In this document: one piece after another, positions 22,971 through 33,769 of the stretch
Position numbering within the stretch: position 1 is the stretch's first letter
Layout: the number at the start of each line of letters is the position of its first letter
From: Streptococcus mitis
GTDB lineage: Bacteria; Bacillota; Bacilli; Lactobacillales; Streptococcaceae
Direction of reading: 5' to 3'
DNA: 64,000 nucleotides
Assembly (NCBI RefSeq): GCF_000722705.1
Contig: NZ_JPFW01000006.1
Span: forward strand, 30,668-94,667
Program-made: the position numbers and the translations under genes
The notes under the pieces: model-generated
The model's input: only the letters and a program-made list of their open reading frames with translations
The model's database searches: none
Told to the model about the DNA's origin: nothing

Positions 22971-25064
22971 ATGAATAAGAGAGGTCTTTATTCAAAATTA
23001 GGAATTTCTGTTGTAGGCATTAGTCTTTTAATGGGAGTCCCCACTTTGATTCATGCGAATGAATTAAACTATGGTCAACTGTCCTTATCTCCTGTTTTTC
23101 AAGGAGGTTCATATCAACTGAACAATAAGAGTATAGATATCAGCCCTTTGTTTTTAGATAAATTATCTGGAGAGAGCCAGACAGTAGTAATGAAATTTAG
23201 AGCAGATGAACCAAACTCACTTCAAGCTTTGTTTGGTCTATCTAATAGTAAAGCAGGCTTTAAAAATAATTACTTTTCAATTTTCATGAGAGATTCTGGT
23301 GAGATAGGTGTAGAAATAAGAGATGCCCAAAAGGGAATAAATTATTTGTTTTCTAGACCAGCCTCATTATGGGGAAAACATAAAGGACAGGCAGTTGAAA
23401 ATACACTAGTATTTGTATCTGATTCTAAAGATAAAACATACACAATGTATATTAATGGAATAGAAGTGTTTTCTGAAACAGTTGATACATTTTTGTCAAT
23501 TTCAAATATAAATGGTATAGATAAGGCCACACTAGGAGCTGTTAATCGTGAAGGTAAGGAACATTACCTCGCAAAAGGAAGTATTGATGAAATCAGTCTA
23601 TTTAACAAAGCAATTAGTGATCAGGAAGTTTCAAATATTCCCTTGTCAAATCCATTTCAGTTAATTTTCCAATCAGGAGATTCGACTCAGGCTAACTATT
23701 TTAGAATACCGACACTATACACCTTAACTAGTGGAAGAGTTCTATCAAGTATTGATGCACGTTATGGTGGGACTCATGATTCTAAAAGTAAGATTAATAT
23801 CGCCACTTCTTATAGTGATGATAATGGGAAAACGTGGAGTGAGCCAACTTTTGCTATGAAGTTTAATGACTATGAGGAGCAGTTAGTTTACTGGCCACGA
23901 GATAATAAATTAAAGAACAGTCAAATTAGTGGAAGTGCTTCATTTATAGATTCATCCATTGTTGAAGATAAAAAATCTGGGAAAACGATATTGTTAGCTG
24001 ATGTTATGCCTGCGGGTATTGGAAACAACAATGCCAATAAAGCTGACTCAGGTTTTAAAGAAATAAACGGTCATTATTATTTAAAACTACAGAAGGATGG
24101 AGATAATGATTTCCGTTATACAGTTAGAGAAAATGGTGTTGTTTACGATGAAACGAATAATAAACCTACAAATTATACTGTGAATGATAAGTATGAAGTT
24201 TTGGAGGGAGGAAAGCCTTTAACAGTCGAACAATATTCGGTTGATTTTGATAGTGGTTCTTTAAGAGAAACGCACAATGGAAAACAGGTTCCTATGAATG
24301 TTTTCTACAAAGATTCTCTATTTAAAGTGACACCTACTAATTATATAGCAATGACAACTAGTCAGAATAGGGGAGAGAGTTGGGAACAATTTAAGTTATT
24401 GCCTCCGTTCTTAGGAGAAAAACATAATGGAACTTACTTATGTCCTGGACAAGGTTTAGCATTAAAATCAAGTAATAGATTGATTTTTGCAACATATACG
24501 AGTGGAGAACTAACTTATCTCATTTCTGATGATAGTGGTCAAACATGGAAGAAATCCTCAGCTCCAATTCCGTTTAAGAATGCAACAGCAGAAGCACAAA
24601 TGGTTGAACTGAGAGATGGTGTGATTAGAACATTCTTTAGAACTACTACAGGTAAGATTGCTTATATGACTAGTAGAGATTCTGGAGAAACATGGTCGGA
24701 AGTTTCGTATATCGATGAGATTCAACAAACTTCATACGGAACACAAGTGTCTGCAATTAAATACTCTCAATTAATTGATGGAAAAGAAGCAGTCATTTTG
24801 AGTACACCAAATTCTAGAAGTGGCCGTAAGGGAGGTCAATTAGTCGTCGGTTTAGTCAATAAAGAAGATGATAGTATTGATTGGAAGTACCACTATGATA
24901 TTGATTTACCTTCGTATGGTTATGCCTATTCTGCGATTACAGAATTGCCAAATCATCACATAGGTGTATTGTTTGAAAAATATGATTCATGGTCGAGAAA
25001 TGAATTGCATTTAAGTAATGTAGTTCAGTATATAGATTTGGAAATTAATGATTTAACAAAATAA
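22971..25064 (+). CDS. nanB: sialidase NanB, intramolecular trans-sialidase
   Basis: NanB cleaves alpha-2,3 sialic acid and releases 2,7-anhydro-Neu5Ac. The 697-residue length equals that of pneumococcal NanB. A signal peptide ends near residue 29 (IHA/NE); a lectin-like domain fills about 35-225 and the propeller follows. R245 in YFRIP, D270 in YGGTHD and E541 in TAEAQM fall at the catalytic positions of the pneumococcal enzyme, and Asp boxes such as SDDNGKTW are present. No LPXTG, so it is secreted or loosely bound. The sequence looks almost identical to pneumococcal NanB as I recall it, unlike the divergent NanA here. Confidence 0.97.
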   Translation: MNKRGLYSKLGISVVGISLLMGVPTLIHANELNYGQLSLSPVFQGGSYQLNNKSIDISPLFLDKLSGESQTVVMKFRADEPNSLQALFGLSNSKAGFKNNYFSIFMRDSGEIGVEIRDAQKGINYLFSRPASLWGKHKGQAVENTLVFVSDSKDKTYTMYINGIEVFSETVDTFLSISNINGIDKATLGAVNREGKEHYLAKGSIDEISLFNKAISDQEVSNIPLSNPFQLIFQSGDSTQANYFRIPTLYTLTSGRVLSSIDARYGGTHDSKSKINIATSYSDDNGKTWSEPTFAMKFNDYEEQLVYWPRDNKLKNSQISGSASFIDSSIVEDKKSGKTILLADVMPAGIGNNNANKADSGFKEINGHYYLKLQKDGDNDFRYTVRENGVVYDETNNKPTNYTVNDKYEVLEGGKPLTVEQYSVDFDSGSLRETHNGKQVPMNVFYKDSLFKVTPTNYIAMTTSQNRGESWEQFKLLPPFLGEKHNGTYLCPGQGLALKSSNRLIFATYTSGELTYLISDDSGQTWKKSSAPIPFKNATAEAQMVELRDGVIRTFFRTTTGKIAYMTSRDSGETWSEVSYIDEIQQTSYGTQVSAIKYSQLIDGKEAVILSTPNSRSGRKGGQLVVGLVNKEDDSIDWKYHYDIDLPSYGYAYSAITELPNHHIGVLFEKYDSWSRNELHLSNVVQYIDLEINDLTK

Positions 25065-25076
25065 AGGAGAAAAAAC

Positions 25077-26180
25077 ATGGTTAAATACGGTGTTGTTGGA
25101 ACAGGATATTTTGGAGCTGAGTTAGCTCGTTATATGCAAAAGAATGATGGTGCAGAGATTACTCTTCTTTATGATCCAGATAATGCAGAGGCAATCGCAG
25201 AAGAATTGGGAGCAAAAGTAGCAAGTTCCTTAGATGAGTTGGTTTCTAGCGATGAAGTAGATTGCGTTATTGTCGCAACTCCAAATAATCTTCATAAAGA
25301 ACCAGTTATTAAGGCTGCACAACATGGCAAAAATGTTTTCTGTGAAAAACCAATTGCGCTTTCTTATCAAGATTGTCGCGAGATGGTAGATGCATGTAAA
25401 GAAAACAATGTAACCTTTATGGCAGGACATATTATGAACTTCTTTAATGGTGTCCATCATGCAAAAGAATTGATTAATCAAGGAGTCATTGGAGACGTTC
25501 TGTATTGTCACACAGCTCGTAATGGTTGGGAAGAACAGCAACCATCAGTATCATGGAAAAAAATCCGTGAAAAATCAGGTGGTCACTTGTATCACCACAT
25601 CCATGAATTGGATTGCGTGCAATTTCTTATGGGTGGCATGCCTGAAACTGTAACGATGACAGGTGGAAATGTAGCCCATGAAGGTGAAAATTTCGGTGAT
25701 GAAGATGATATGATTTTTGTCAATATGGAATTTTCTAATAAGCGTTTTGCTTTGTTAGAATGGGGTTCAGCTTATCGTTGGGGTGAACATTATGTCTTAA
25801 TCCAAGGAACAAAAGGTGCTATTCGCTTAGACTTATTCAACTGTAAAGGAACTCTTAAGCTAGATGGACAAGAAAGTTATTTCTTGATTCATGAATCGCA
25901 AGAAGAAGATGATGATCGTACTCGTATCTATCATAGTACAGAGATGGATGGTGCAATTGCTTATGGTAAACCAGGTAAACGTACTCCATTATGGTTATCA
26001 TCAGTCATTGATAAAGAAATGCGCTATCTGCATGAGATTATGCAAGGAGCTCCAGTATCAGAAGAATTTGCAAAACTATTGACAGGTGAAGCTGCTTTAG
26101 AAGCAATAGCTACTGCAGATGCTTGTACCCAATCTATGTTTGAAGATCGCAAAGTGAAGCTATCTGAGATAGTAAAATAA
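25077..26180 (+). CDS. Gfo/Idh/MocA oxidoreductase, NanOx-like
   Basis: A 367-residue NAD(P)-dependent oxidoreductase with an N-terminal Rossmann fold (GVVGTGYFGAEL, residues 5-16) and the EKP catalytic-lysine motif in FCEKPIALS near residue 90. It follows nanB by 12 bp behind an AAAGGAG site. Enzymes of this family next to intramolecular trans-sialidases (NanOx) convert 2,7-anhydro-Neu5Ac to Neu5Ac by a redox cycle of NAD. That role fits the NanB neighbour well but is inferred from context. Confidence 0.9.
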   Translation: MVKYGVVGTGYFGAELARYMQKNDGAEITLLYDPDNAEAIAEELGAKVASSLDELVSSDEVDCVIVATPNNLHKEPVIKAAQHGKNVFCEKPIALSYQDCREMVDACKENNVTFMAGHIMNFFNGVHHAKELINQGVIGDVLYCHTARNGWEEQQPSVSWKKIREKSGGHLYHHIHELDCVQFLMGGMPETVTMTGGNVAHEGENFGDEDDMIFVNMEFSNKRFALLEWGSAYRWGEHYVLIQGTKGAIRLDLFNCKGTLKLDGQESYFLIHESQEEDDDRTRIYHSTEMDGAIAYGKPGKRTPLWLSSVIDKEMRYLHEIMQGAPVSEEFAKLLTGEAALEAIATADACTQSMFEDRKVKLSEIVK

Positions 26181-26201
26181 ATATCGGTATTCTCTTATAA
26201 T

Positions 26202-26260
26202 AAGTCAAGCACCCCTTTGAAAGTACTTTTAAAGGGGGTGTTTGACTTGCTTTCTTTTTA
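26202..26260 (+). terminator. terminator after the oxidoreductase gene
   Basis: AAGTCAAGCACCCCTTT pairs with AAAGGGGGTGTTTGACTT in a stem of about 17 pairs, followed by a T-rich tract. Confidence 0.85.
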
Positions 26261-26287
26261 AAACTGCAATCTATCATAGAACAAACT

Positions 26288-26317
26288 CTTGAAAGCGCTT
26301 TAAAAATAGTATATAAT
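26288..26317 (+). promoter_or_regulatory. nanE promoter with cre-like site on the -35
   Basis: TTGAAA (26289-26294), 17 bp, TATAAT (26312-26317). TTGAAAGCGCTTTAA is the same 15-mer as at 19294. Confidence 0.8.
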
Positions 26318-26352
26318 TGTCTCATAAGAAAAAAGGAAAAGGAGGAAAAAGG

Positions 26353-27051
26353 ATGCCACAGATTACTAAAGAAGCTTTGATAAATCAAATTAAAGATGGA
26401 ATCATTGTTTCTTGTCAGGCCCTTCCTCACGAACCGCTTTATACAGAAGCGGGAGGAGTCATCCCCTTGCTGGTCAAAGCGGCTGAGCAAGGTGGAGCAG
26501 TCGGTATCCGAGCCAATAGTGTTCGTGATATCAAAGAAATAAAGGAGGTTACAAAACTTCCAATTATCGGGATCATCAAACGAGATTATCCACCTCAAGA
26601 ACCCTTCATCACTGCTACTATGAAAGAAGTTGATGAACTAGCAGAACTAGATATTGAAGTGATTGCTCTAGACTGTACTAAACGAGAACGCTACGATGGT
26701 TTAGAGATTCAGGAGTTTATCCGTCAGGTTAAGGAAAAATATCCTAACCAGCTCTTGATGGCTGATACTAGTACCTTCGAAGAAGGGTTAGCAGCTGTAG
26801 AAGCAGGAATTGACTTCGTTGGAACAACCTTATCAGGTTACACATCTTACAGTCCAAAAGTAGACGGTCCAGATTTTGAACTAATCAAGAAGCTCTGTGA
26901 TGCGGGTGTAGATGTTATCGCTGAAGGGAAAATTCATACACCAGAACAAGCCAAACAAATCCTAGGTTACGGAGTAAGAGGCATTGTTGTTGGTGGCGCT
27001 ATTACTAGACCAAAAGAGATTACGGAACGCTTCGTTGCGGGTCTTAAATAA
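26353..27051 (+). CDS. nanE: N-acetylmannosamine-6-phosphate 2-epimerase NanE
   Basis: NanE converts ManNAc-6-P to GlcNAc-6-P. The ATG at 26353, behind AAAGGAGG, gives 232 residues, the usual size of this TIM-barrel enzyme; a frame extending upstream reads through the promoter and is not used. Motifs [12 protein letters not shown] near residue 112 and [10 protein letters not shown] near 136 carry active-site residues, and GEGKI-type [11 protein letters not shown] follows. In pneumococcus, as I recall, a PTS gene comes next; here the satABC importer follows directly. Confidence 0.95.
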   Translation: MPQITKEALINQIKDGIIVSCQALPHEPLYTEAGGVIPLLVKAAEQGGAVGIRANSVRDIKEIKEVTKLPIIGIIKRDYPPQEPFITATMKEVDELAELDIEVIALDCTKRERYDGLEIQEFIRQVKEKYPNQLLMADTSTFEEGLAAVEAGIDFVGTTLSGYTSYSPKVDGPDFELIKKLCDAGVDVIAEGKIHTPEQAKQILGYGVRGIVVGGAITRPKEITERFVAGLK

Positions 27052-27089
27052 CACAATCTAAAATAAGAGGAGAGTGGTGGAATAGCTGA

Positions 27090-28490
<1,401 letters not shown>

Positions 28491-28509
28491 ACCCTGAACT
28501 AGATTTTGT

Positions 28510-28556
28510 AGCCCCTTTTCCCTTTGCACGTTTGTGTAAGAAAAGGGGGCTTTTAT
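28510..28556 (+). terminator. partial terminator between satA and satB
   Basis: AGCCCCTTTTC pairs with GAAAAGGGGGCT, followed by TTTATTT. As an internal terminator it would reduce satBC relative to satA. Confidence 0.75.
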
Positions 28557-28625
28557 TTAAAAGGTAAATCATCATTCTCTTAGGAGATTATCAATAAAAA
28601 AGAAAAGGAAAGAGAGGTGCCTACA

Positions 28626-29513
28626 GTGAAAGTTAATAAAATTCGTATGAGAGAAACTATTATTTCTTATGCTTTCCTAGCGCCAGTTTTATTCTTCTTC
28701 GTTGTCTTCGTTTTAGCACCAATGATTATGGGCTTCATCACAAGTTTCTTTAACTATTCTATGACTAGTTTCCAATTTGTGGGCTTAGATAACTATATCC
28801 GTATGTTTAAAGATCCTGTCTTCACAAAATCTCTGATTAATACAGTTATTTTGGTTATTGGATCAGTTCCTGTGGTTGTTCTCTTCTCGCTCTTTGTAGC
28901 GTCACAGACCTACCATCAAAATGCTATCGCTAGATCCTTCTATCGTTTCGTATTCTTCCTTCCAGTTGTTACAGGTAGTGTTGCCGTAACAGTTGTATGG
29001 AAATGGATCTATGATCCACTATCAGGTATCTTGAACTTTGTTCTTAAATCAAGTCATATTATTTCTCAAAATATTTCATGGCTTGGTGATAAGCACTGGG
29101 CATTGATGGCGATTATGATTATCCTCTTGACAACTTCAGTTGGTCAACCGATTATCCTCTACATCGCTGCCATGGGTAATATCGACAATTCATTGGTTGA
29201 AGCTGCCCGCGTCGATGGTGCAACTGAGTTTCAAGTTTTCTGGAAGATTAAATGGCCAAGCCTTCTTCCAACAACTCTTTATATCGCAATCATCACAACA
29301 ATTAACTCATTCCAATGTTTCGCCTTGATTCAGCTTTTGACATCAGGTGGTCCAAACTACTCTACAAGTACACTTATGTACTACCTATACGAAAAAGCCT
29401 TCCAATTGACAGAGTATGGCTATGCCAACACAATCGGTGTCTTCTTGGCGGTTATGATTGCTATCGTAAGTTTTGTTCAATTTAAAGTACTCGGAAACGA
29501 CGTAGAATACTAA
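28626..29513 (+). CDS. satB: sialic acid ABC importer permease SatB
   Basis: A 295-residue MalF-type permease with six predicted spans and the EAA motif EAARVDGATEFQVF near residue 195. The GTG at 28626 has an AGAGAGG site at good spacing; a GTG at 28617 would overlap that site and an ATG at 28647 is also possible. It is followed 15 bp later by satC. Confidence 0.92.
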   Translation: MKVNKIRMRETIISYAFLAPVLFFFVVFVLAPMIMGFITSFFNYSMTSFQFVGLDNYIRMFKDPVFTKSLINTVILVIGSVPVVVLFSLFVASQTYHQNAIARSFYRFVFFLPVVTGSVAVTVVWKWIYDPLSGILNFVLKSSHIISQNISWLGDKHWALMAIMIILLTTSVGQPIILYIAAMGNIDNSLVEAARVDGATEFQVFWKIKWPSLLPTTLYIAIITTINSFQCFALIQLLTSGGPNYSTSTLMYYLYEKAFQLTEYGYANTIGVFLAVMIAIVSFVQFKVLGNDVEY

Positions 29514-29528
29514 AGAAAGGAGACAGCT

Positions 29529-30367
29529 ATGCAATCTACAGAAAAAAACCATTAACAGCCTTTACTGTTATTTCAACAATCATTTTGCTCTTGTTGACTG
29601 TGCTGTTCATCTTTCCATTCTACTGGATTTTAACAGGGGCATTCAAATCACAACCTGATACAATCGTTATTCCACCACAATGGTTCCCTAAAATGCCAAC
29701 CATGGAAAACTTCCAACAACTCATGGTGCAAAACCCTGCTATGCAATGGATGTGGAACTCAGTATTTATCTCATTGGTAACTATGTTCTTAGTCTGTGCG
29801 ACTTCATCTCTAGCAGGTTATGTATTGGCTAAAAAACGTTTCTATGGTCAACGTATCCTCTTTGCCGTCTTCATCGCTGCTATGGCTCTTCCAAAACAAG
29901 TTGTCCTTGTACCATTGGTACGTATCGTCAACTTCATGGGAATCCACGATACTCTCTGGGCAGTTATCTTGCCTTTGATTGGATGGCCATTTGGGGTCTT
30001 CCTTATGAAACAATTTAGTGAAAATATCCCAACAGAATTGCTTGAATCAGCTAAAATCGATGGTTGTGGTGAGATTCGTACTTTCTGGAGTGTAGCCTTC
30101 CCAATTGTAAAACCAGGGTTTGCAGCTCTTGCAATCTTTACCTTCATCAATACTTGGAACGACTACTTCATGCAGTTGGTTATGTTGACTTCACGTCAAA
30201 ACTTGACTATCTCACTAGGGGTTGCGACTATGCAGGCCGAAATGGCAACCAACTATGGTTTGATCATGGCTGGGGCTGCCCTTGCAGCTGTGCCAATCGT
30301 AACAGTCTTCTTAGTATTCCAAAAATCCTTCACACAAGGTATTACTATGGGAGCTGTTAAAGGATAA
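29529..30367 (+). pseudogene. satC: sialic acid ABC importer permease SatC, out of frame at an A7 tract
   Basis: A MalG-type permease gene. From the ATG at 29529, which has a good AAAGGAG site, the frame stops after eight codons at 29553-29555. One extra A in the seven-A tract (29542-29548) would restore a normal N-terminus (MQSTEKKPLTAF) and join the long frame that runs intact to 30367. That frame has the expected spans and the EAA-type motif ESAKIDGCGEIRTFW. The only start within it is a weak TTG at 29585. Either the gene is switched off or phase-variable by slippage, or it is rescued by transcript slippage, or one A was missed in sequencing. Confidence 0.8.
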
Positions 30368-30419
30368 GAAACGATTTCTTTTACAGTACAAATTTGCTAT
30401 TGCTAGCATGATCTAAAAA

Positions 30420-30455
30420 CCTCCGACAGTGAATGACACTGTTGGAGGTGTTAGT
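30420..30455 (+). terminator. terminator after satC
   Basis: CCTCCGACAGTG pairs with CACTGTTGGAGG around AATGA, followed by a weak T tract. Confidence 0.75.
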
Positions 30456-30492
30456 TTTAATCGCTTAATGACGATTTTTAAAGGAGAAAATA

Positions 30493-30945
30493 ATGATTTT
30501 TGACGATTTGAAAAATATTAGCTTTTATAAAGGAATTCATCCAAATCTTGACAAGGCAATTGATTATCTTTATGAACATCGTAAAGATTCGTTCGAGTTA
30601 GGAAAATATGATATTGATGGGGATAAGGTCTTTCTAGTTGTTCAAGAAAATGTCCTAAATAAAGCTGAAAATGATCAGTTTGAACATCACAAGAACTATG
30701 CAGACTTGCATTTGTTGGTAGAAGGTCATGAATATTCTAGCTTTGGTTCACGTATTAAGGACGAAGCAGTAGCATTTGACGAAGCAAGTGATATTGGCTT
30801 TGTTCATTGTCATGAACAGTATCCACTTTTACTAGGTTATCACAATTTTGCAATTTTCTTCCCAGGAGAACCCCATCAACCAAATGGTTATGCAGGTATG
30901 GAAGACAAAGTTCGCAAATATTTGTTTAAAATTTTAATTGATTAG
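30493..30945 (+). CDS. YhcH/YjgK/YiaL family protein (copy 2)
   Basis: A 150-residue protein of the same family and length as the product at 19357, with EHHKNYADLH near residue 75 and FPGEPHQP near 132 as conserved metal-ligand motifs. It is preceded by AAAGGAG and follows the sat operon terminator. The two copies are clearly diverged, so they may act on different sugars or anomers (Neu5Ac and 2,7-anhydro-Neu5Ac are candidates, by inference only). Confidence 0.85.
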   Translation: MIFDDLKNISFYKGIHPNLDKAIDYLYEHRKDSFELGKYDIDGDKVFLVVQENVLNKAENDQFEHHKNYADLHLLVEGHEYSSFGSRIKDEAVAFDEASDIGFVHCHEQYPLLLGYHNFAIFFPGEPHQPNGYAGMEDKVRKYLFKILID

Positions 30946-31074
30946 AATGGTAGATCGAGATAGCTGATGGCTATCTTCTTAAGCACTTTTGAAAATTGAG
31001 TTTAAGAGTTGAATCTTATTGCTATCTAAATCGAATTGATTTAGATAGAATAGAAATGATAGGGGGAGTAAAAG

Positions 31075-31719
31075 ATGTCACAAAAAGGAAGAAGTCTCAT
31101 CAAGGCTGCATTTGATACAGATAATTTTCTAATGCGAATTAGTGAGAAGGTTTTAGATATTGTAACAGTTAATCTTCTCTTTGTAGTAACTTGTTTACCA
31201 ATTGTAACGATTGGAGTAGCTAAAATTAGTCTCTATCAGACAATGTTTGAAATCAAGCAAAGTAGACGTGTTCCAGTTTTTAGGACCTATCTAAGAGTTT
31301 TCAGGCAAAATCTGAAATTAGGTTTTCAGCTGGGGATGTTGGAATTAGGAATTGTATTTCTTACTCTTTCAGATCTCTATCTTTTCTGGGGTCAAACGGC
31401 TTTACCCTTTCAATTGGTGAAAGCCATTTGTTTAGGGATTCTGATTTTCCTTACCATTGTGATGTTGGCTAGTTACCCGATTGCGGCACGTTATGACCTA
31501 TCTTGGAAAGAAATTCTTCAAAAAGGACTGATCTTGGCTAGCTTTAATGCACCGTGGTTTATCTTGATGATTGCAATTATCTTTTTGATTTTGATGATTC
31601 TATATCTATCAGCCTTTACCCTTTTATTGGGAGGATCTGCTTTTATTCTCTTTGGTTTTGGACTTCTTGCTTTTTTACAAGTAGGTGTAATGGAAAAGCT
31701 ATTTGCTAAGTACGAGTAA
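31075..31719 (+). CDS. DUF624 (YesL-like) membrane protein
   Basis: A 214-residue protein with five or six predicted membrane spans, basic N-terminus and the FDTDNFLMRISEKV-type opening seen in the YesL/DUF624 family. Members lie beside ABC sugar importers, but their function is not established. An AGGGGGAG site precedes the ATG. It sits between yhcH2 and the lyase gene. Confidence 0.85.
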   Translation: MSQKGRSLIKAAFDTDNFLMRISEKVLDIVTVNLLFVVTCLPIVTIGVAKISLYQTMFEIKQSRRVPVFRTYLRVFRQNLKLGFQLGMLELGIVFLTLSDLYLFWGQTALPFQLVKAICLGILIFLTIVMLASYPIAARYDLSWKEILQKGLILASFNAPWFILMIAIIFLILMILYLSAFTLLLGGSAFILFGFGLLAFLQVGVMEKLFAKYE

Positions 31720-31744
31720 GGGTTGCAATCATTTCTGAAACTAC

Positions 31745-31835
31745 TTTCAAACGCTTTAAATGCTATTCTATAAGCGAGAAACTAAAATCTAAGTGCCTAA
31801 AAGATATTGAAAGCCTTTTCTCTAAAGTGTATACT
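31745..31835 (+). promoter_or_regulatory. lyase-ROK promoter with two cre-like sites
   Basis: TTGAAA (31807-31812), 17 bp, TATACT (31830-31835). The -35 again starts a cre-like sequence (TTGAAAGCCTTTTC, with the central CG lost). A further site, TTTCAAACGCTTTAAA, lies at 31745-31760. Confidence 0.7.
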
Positions 31836-31892
31836 AAAGAAGTAAAGAAAGAATCTGCTTTAGCAGAAAATAAAAATAACAGGAGAAAATCT

Positions 31893-32810
31893 ATGTCAGA
31901 TTTGAAAAAATACGAAGGTGTCATTCCAGCCTTCTACGCATGTTACGATGAACAAGGAGAAGTAAGTCCAGAGCGCACACGTGCCTTGGTTCAATACTTC
32001 ATTGATAAAGGTGTTCAAGGTCTTTATGTTAATGGTTCTTCTGGTGAATGTATCTACCAAAGCGTTGAAGACCGCAAATTGATTTTGGAAGAAGTTATGG
32101 CAGTTGCTAAAGGCAAATTGACGATTATTGCTCACGTAGCTTGTAACAATACTAAAGATAGTATGGAGCTCGCTCGTCACGCAGAAAGCTTGGGTGTAGA
32201 TGCCATTGCAACGATTCCACCAATTTACTTCCGCTTGCCAGAATACTCAGTCGCTAAATACTGGAATGATATCAGCTCTGCAGCTCCAAACACAGACTAT
32301 GTAATCTACAACATCCCTCAATTGGCAGGTGTTGCTTTGACTCCAAGTCTCTATACTGAAATGTTGAAAAATCCACGTGTTATCGGTGTGAAGAACTCTT
32401 CTATGCCAGTTCAAGATATCCAAACTTTTGTGAGCCTTGGTGGAGAAGACCATATCGTCTTTAACGGTCCAGATGAACAGTTCCTAGGTGGACGCCTCAT
32501 GGGTGCTAAAGCTGGTATCGGTGGTACTTATGGTGCTATGCCAGAACTCTTCTTGAAACTCAACCAATTGATTGCGGATAAAGACTTGGAAACAGCGCGT
32601 GAATTACAATACGCTATCAATGCTATCATTGGTAAACTTACTTCTGCACATGGAAATATGTATGGTGTCATTAAAGAAGTCTTGAAGATCAATGAAGGAC
32701 TTAATATTGGATCTGTTCGTTCACCTTTGACACCAGTGACTGAAGAAGATCGTCCAGTTGTGGAAGCAGCTGCAGCCTTGATTCGCGAAACGAAGGAGCG
32801 CTTCCTCTAA
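31893..32810 (+). CDS. N-acetylneuraminate lyase
   Basis: A 305-residue member of the DapA/NAL family that splits Neu5Ac into pyruvate and ManNAc. The ATG at 31893 follows an AGGAG site; a longer frame upstream would read through the promoter. The Schiff-base lysine is K167 in GVKNSS, the partner Tyr lies in YVIYNIP near 139, and NGSSGE near 48 binds the carboxylate. It precedes the ROK kinase gene by 17 bp. Lyase rather than dihydrodipicolinate synthase activity is inferred from the sialic acid cluster. Confidence 0.95.
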   Translation: MSDLKKYEGVIPAFYACYDEQGEVSPERTRALVQYFIDKGVQGLYVNGSSGECIYQSVEDRKLILEEVMAVAKGKLTIIAHVACNNTKDSMELARHAESLGVDAIATIPPIYFRLPEYSVAKYWNDISSAAPNTDYVIYNIPQLAGVALTPSLYTEMLKNPRVIGVKNSSMPVQDIQTFVSLGGEDHIVFNGPDEQFLGGRLMGAKAGIGGTYGAMPELFLKLNQLIADKDLETARELQYAINAIIGKLTSAHGNMYGVIKEVLKINEGLNIGSVRSPLTPVTEEDRPVVEAAAALIRETKERFL

Positions 32811-32827
32811 TTCATAAGGAGGTATTT

Positions 32828-33712
32828 ATGACTAACTACATTGCAATTGATATCGGTGGAACTAACATCAAGTATGGTTTGGTTGATCAAGAGGGGCAAC
32901 TTCTTGAATCGCATGAGATACCGACAGAGGCACATAAGGGTGGTCCCCATATTTTAGAGAAAACCAAACAGATTGTAGCTAGTTATCTTGAAAAAGATTC
33001 TGTAGCAGGTGTTGCCATTTCTTCGGCAGGTATGGTGGATCCTGACAAGGGTGAGATTTTCTATGCTGGCCCACAGATTCCAAACTATGCAGGTACACAG
33101 TTCAAGAAGGAAATCGAGACTAGCTTTGATATTCCTTGTGAAATTGAAAATGATGTCAACTGTGCAGGTCTTGCAGAAGCAGTTTCGGGATCTGGTAAGG
33201 GAGCAAGCGTGACCCTTTGCTTGACCATTGGAACAGGTATTGGCGGTTGTTTAATTATTGACGGTCAAGTCTTCCATGGTTTTAGTAACTCTGCCTGCGA
33301 GGTTGGCTATCTACACATGCAGGATGGAGCTTTCCAAGACTTAGCTTCAACCACAGCTTTGGTTCGTTATGTAGCAGAAGCACATGGTGATCCAGTTGAT
33401 CAGTGGAATGGTCGTAGAATCTTTAAAGAAGCTACTGAAGGGAACAAACTCTGCATGGATGGTATCGACCGCATGGTTGACTACCTAGGAAAAGGTTTAG
33501 CTAATATTTGTTATGTGGCCAATCCAGAAGTAGTTATTCTAGGTGGTGGTATCATGGGACAAGAAGCTATTCTCAAGCCTAAAATTCGAAAATCTTTGAA
33601 AGATGCTTTGGTACCAAGTCTAGCTGATAAGACGAGATTAGAATTTGCTCATCATCAGAATACAGCAGGGATGTTAGGTGCTTATTATCATTTTAAAACA
33701 AAACAATCCTAG
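32828..33712 (+). CDS. nanK: ROK family kinase, probable N-acetylmannosamine kinase
   Basis: A 294-residue ROK kinase with the ATP motif DIGGTNIKYG at residues 8-17, the sugar/metal motif EIENDVNC near 103 and TIGTGIGG near 137. It lacks the CxCGxxGC zinc site of many ROK proteins (SACEVGYLH occupies that place), as do several streptococcal members. Following the lyase, phosphorylation of ManNAc is the expected job. Its stop codon lies in the left arm of a terminator hairpin. Confidence 0.92.
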   Translation: MTNYIAIDIGGTNIKYGLVDQEGQLLESHEIPTEAHKGGPHILEKTKQIVASYLEKDSVAGVAISSAGMVDPDKGEIFYAGPQIPNYAGTQFKKEIETSFDIPCEIENDVNCAGLAEAVSGSGKGASVTLCLTIGTGIGGCLIIDGQVFHGFSNSACEVGYLHMQDGAFQDLASTTALVRYVAEAHGDPVDQWNGRRIFKEATEGNKLCMDGIDRMVDYLGKGLANICYVANPEVVILGGGIMGQEAILKPKIRKSLKDALVPSLADKTRLEFAHHQNTAGMLGAYYHFKTKQS

Positions 33713-33737
33713 TTTGGCAATGCCAAACTAGGATTTT
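33705..33737. terminator. terminator hairpin, copy 1 (after nanK)
   Basis: AATCCTAGTTTGGC and GCCAAACTAGGATT pair perfectly around AAT. The same arms recur at 41967-42001 at the end of nanR. In pneumococcus, as I recall, nanK and nanR are convergent neighbours sharing one such hairpin, so the two copies bracket an insertion. Confidence 0.85.
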
Positions 33738-33769
33738 CTAGGTACGACGGGCATATAGTTCATCTGTGT

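Noticed and set aside
30154-30360. A 68-codon plus-strand ORF inside satC
   Set aside because: It is an out-of-frame shadow of the long permease frame, with no ribosome site.
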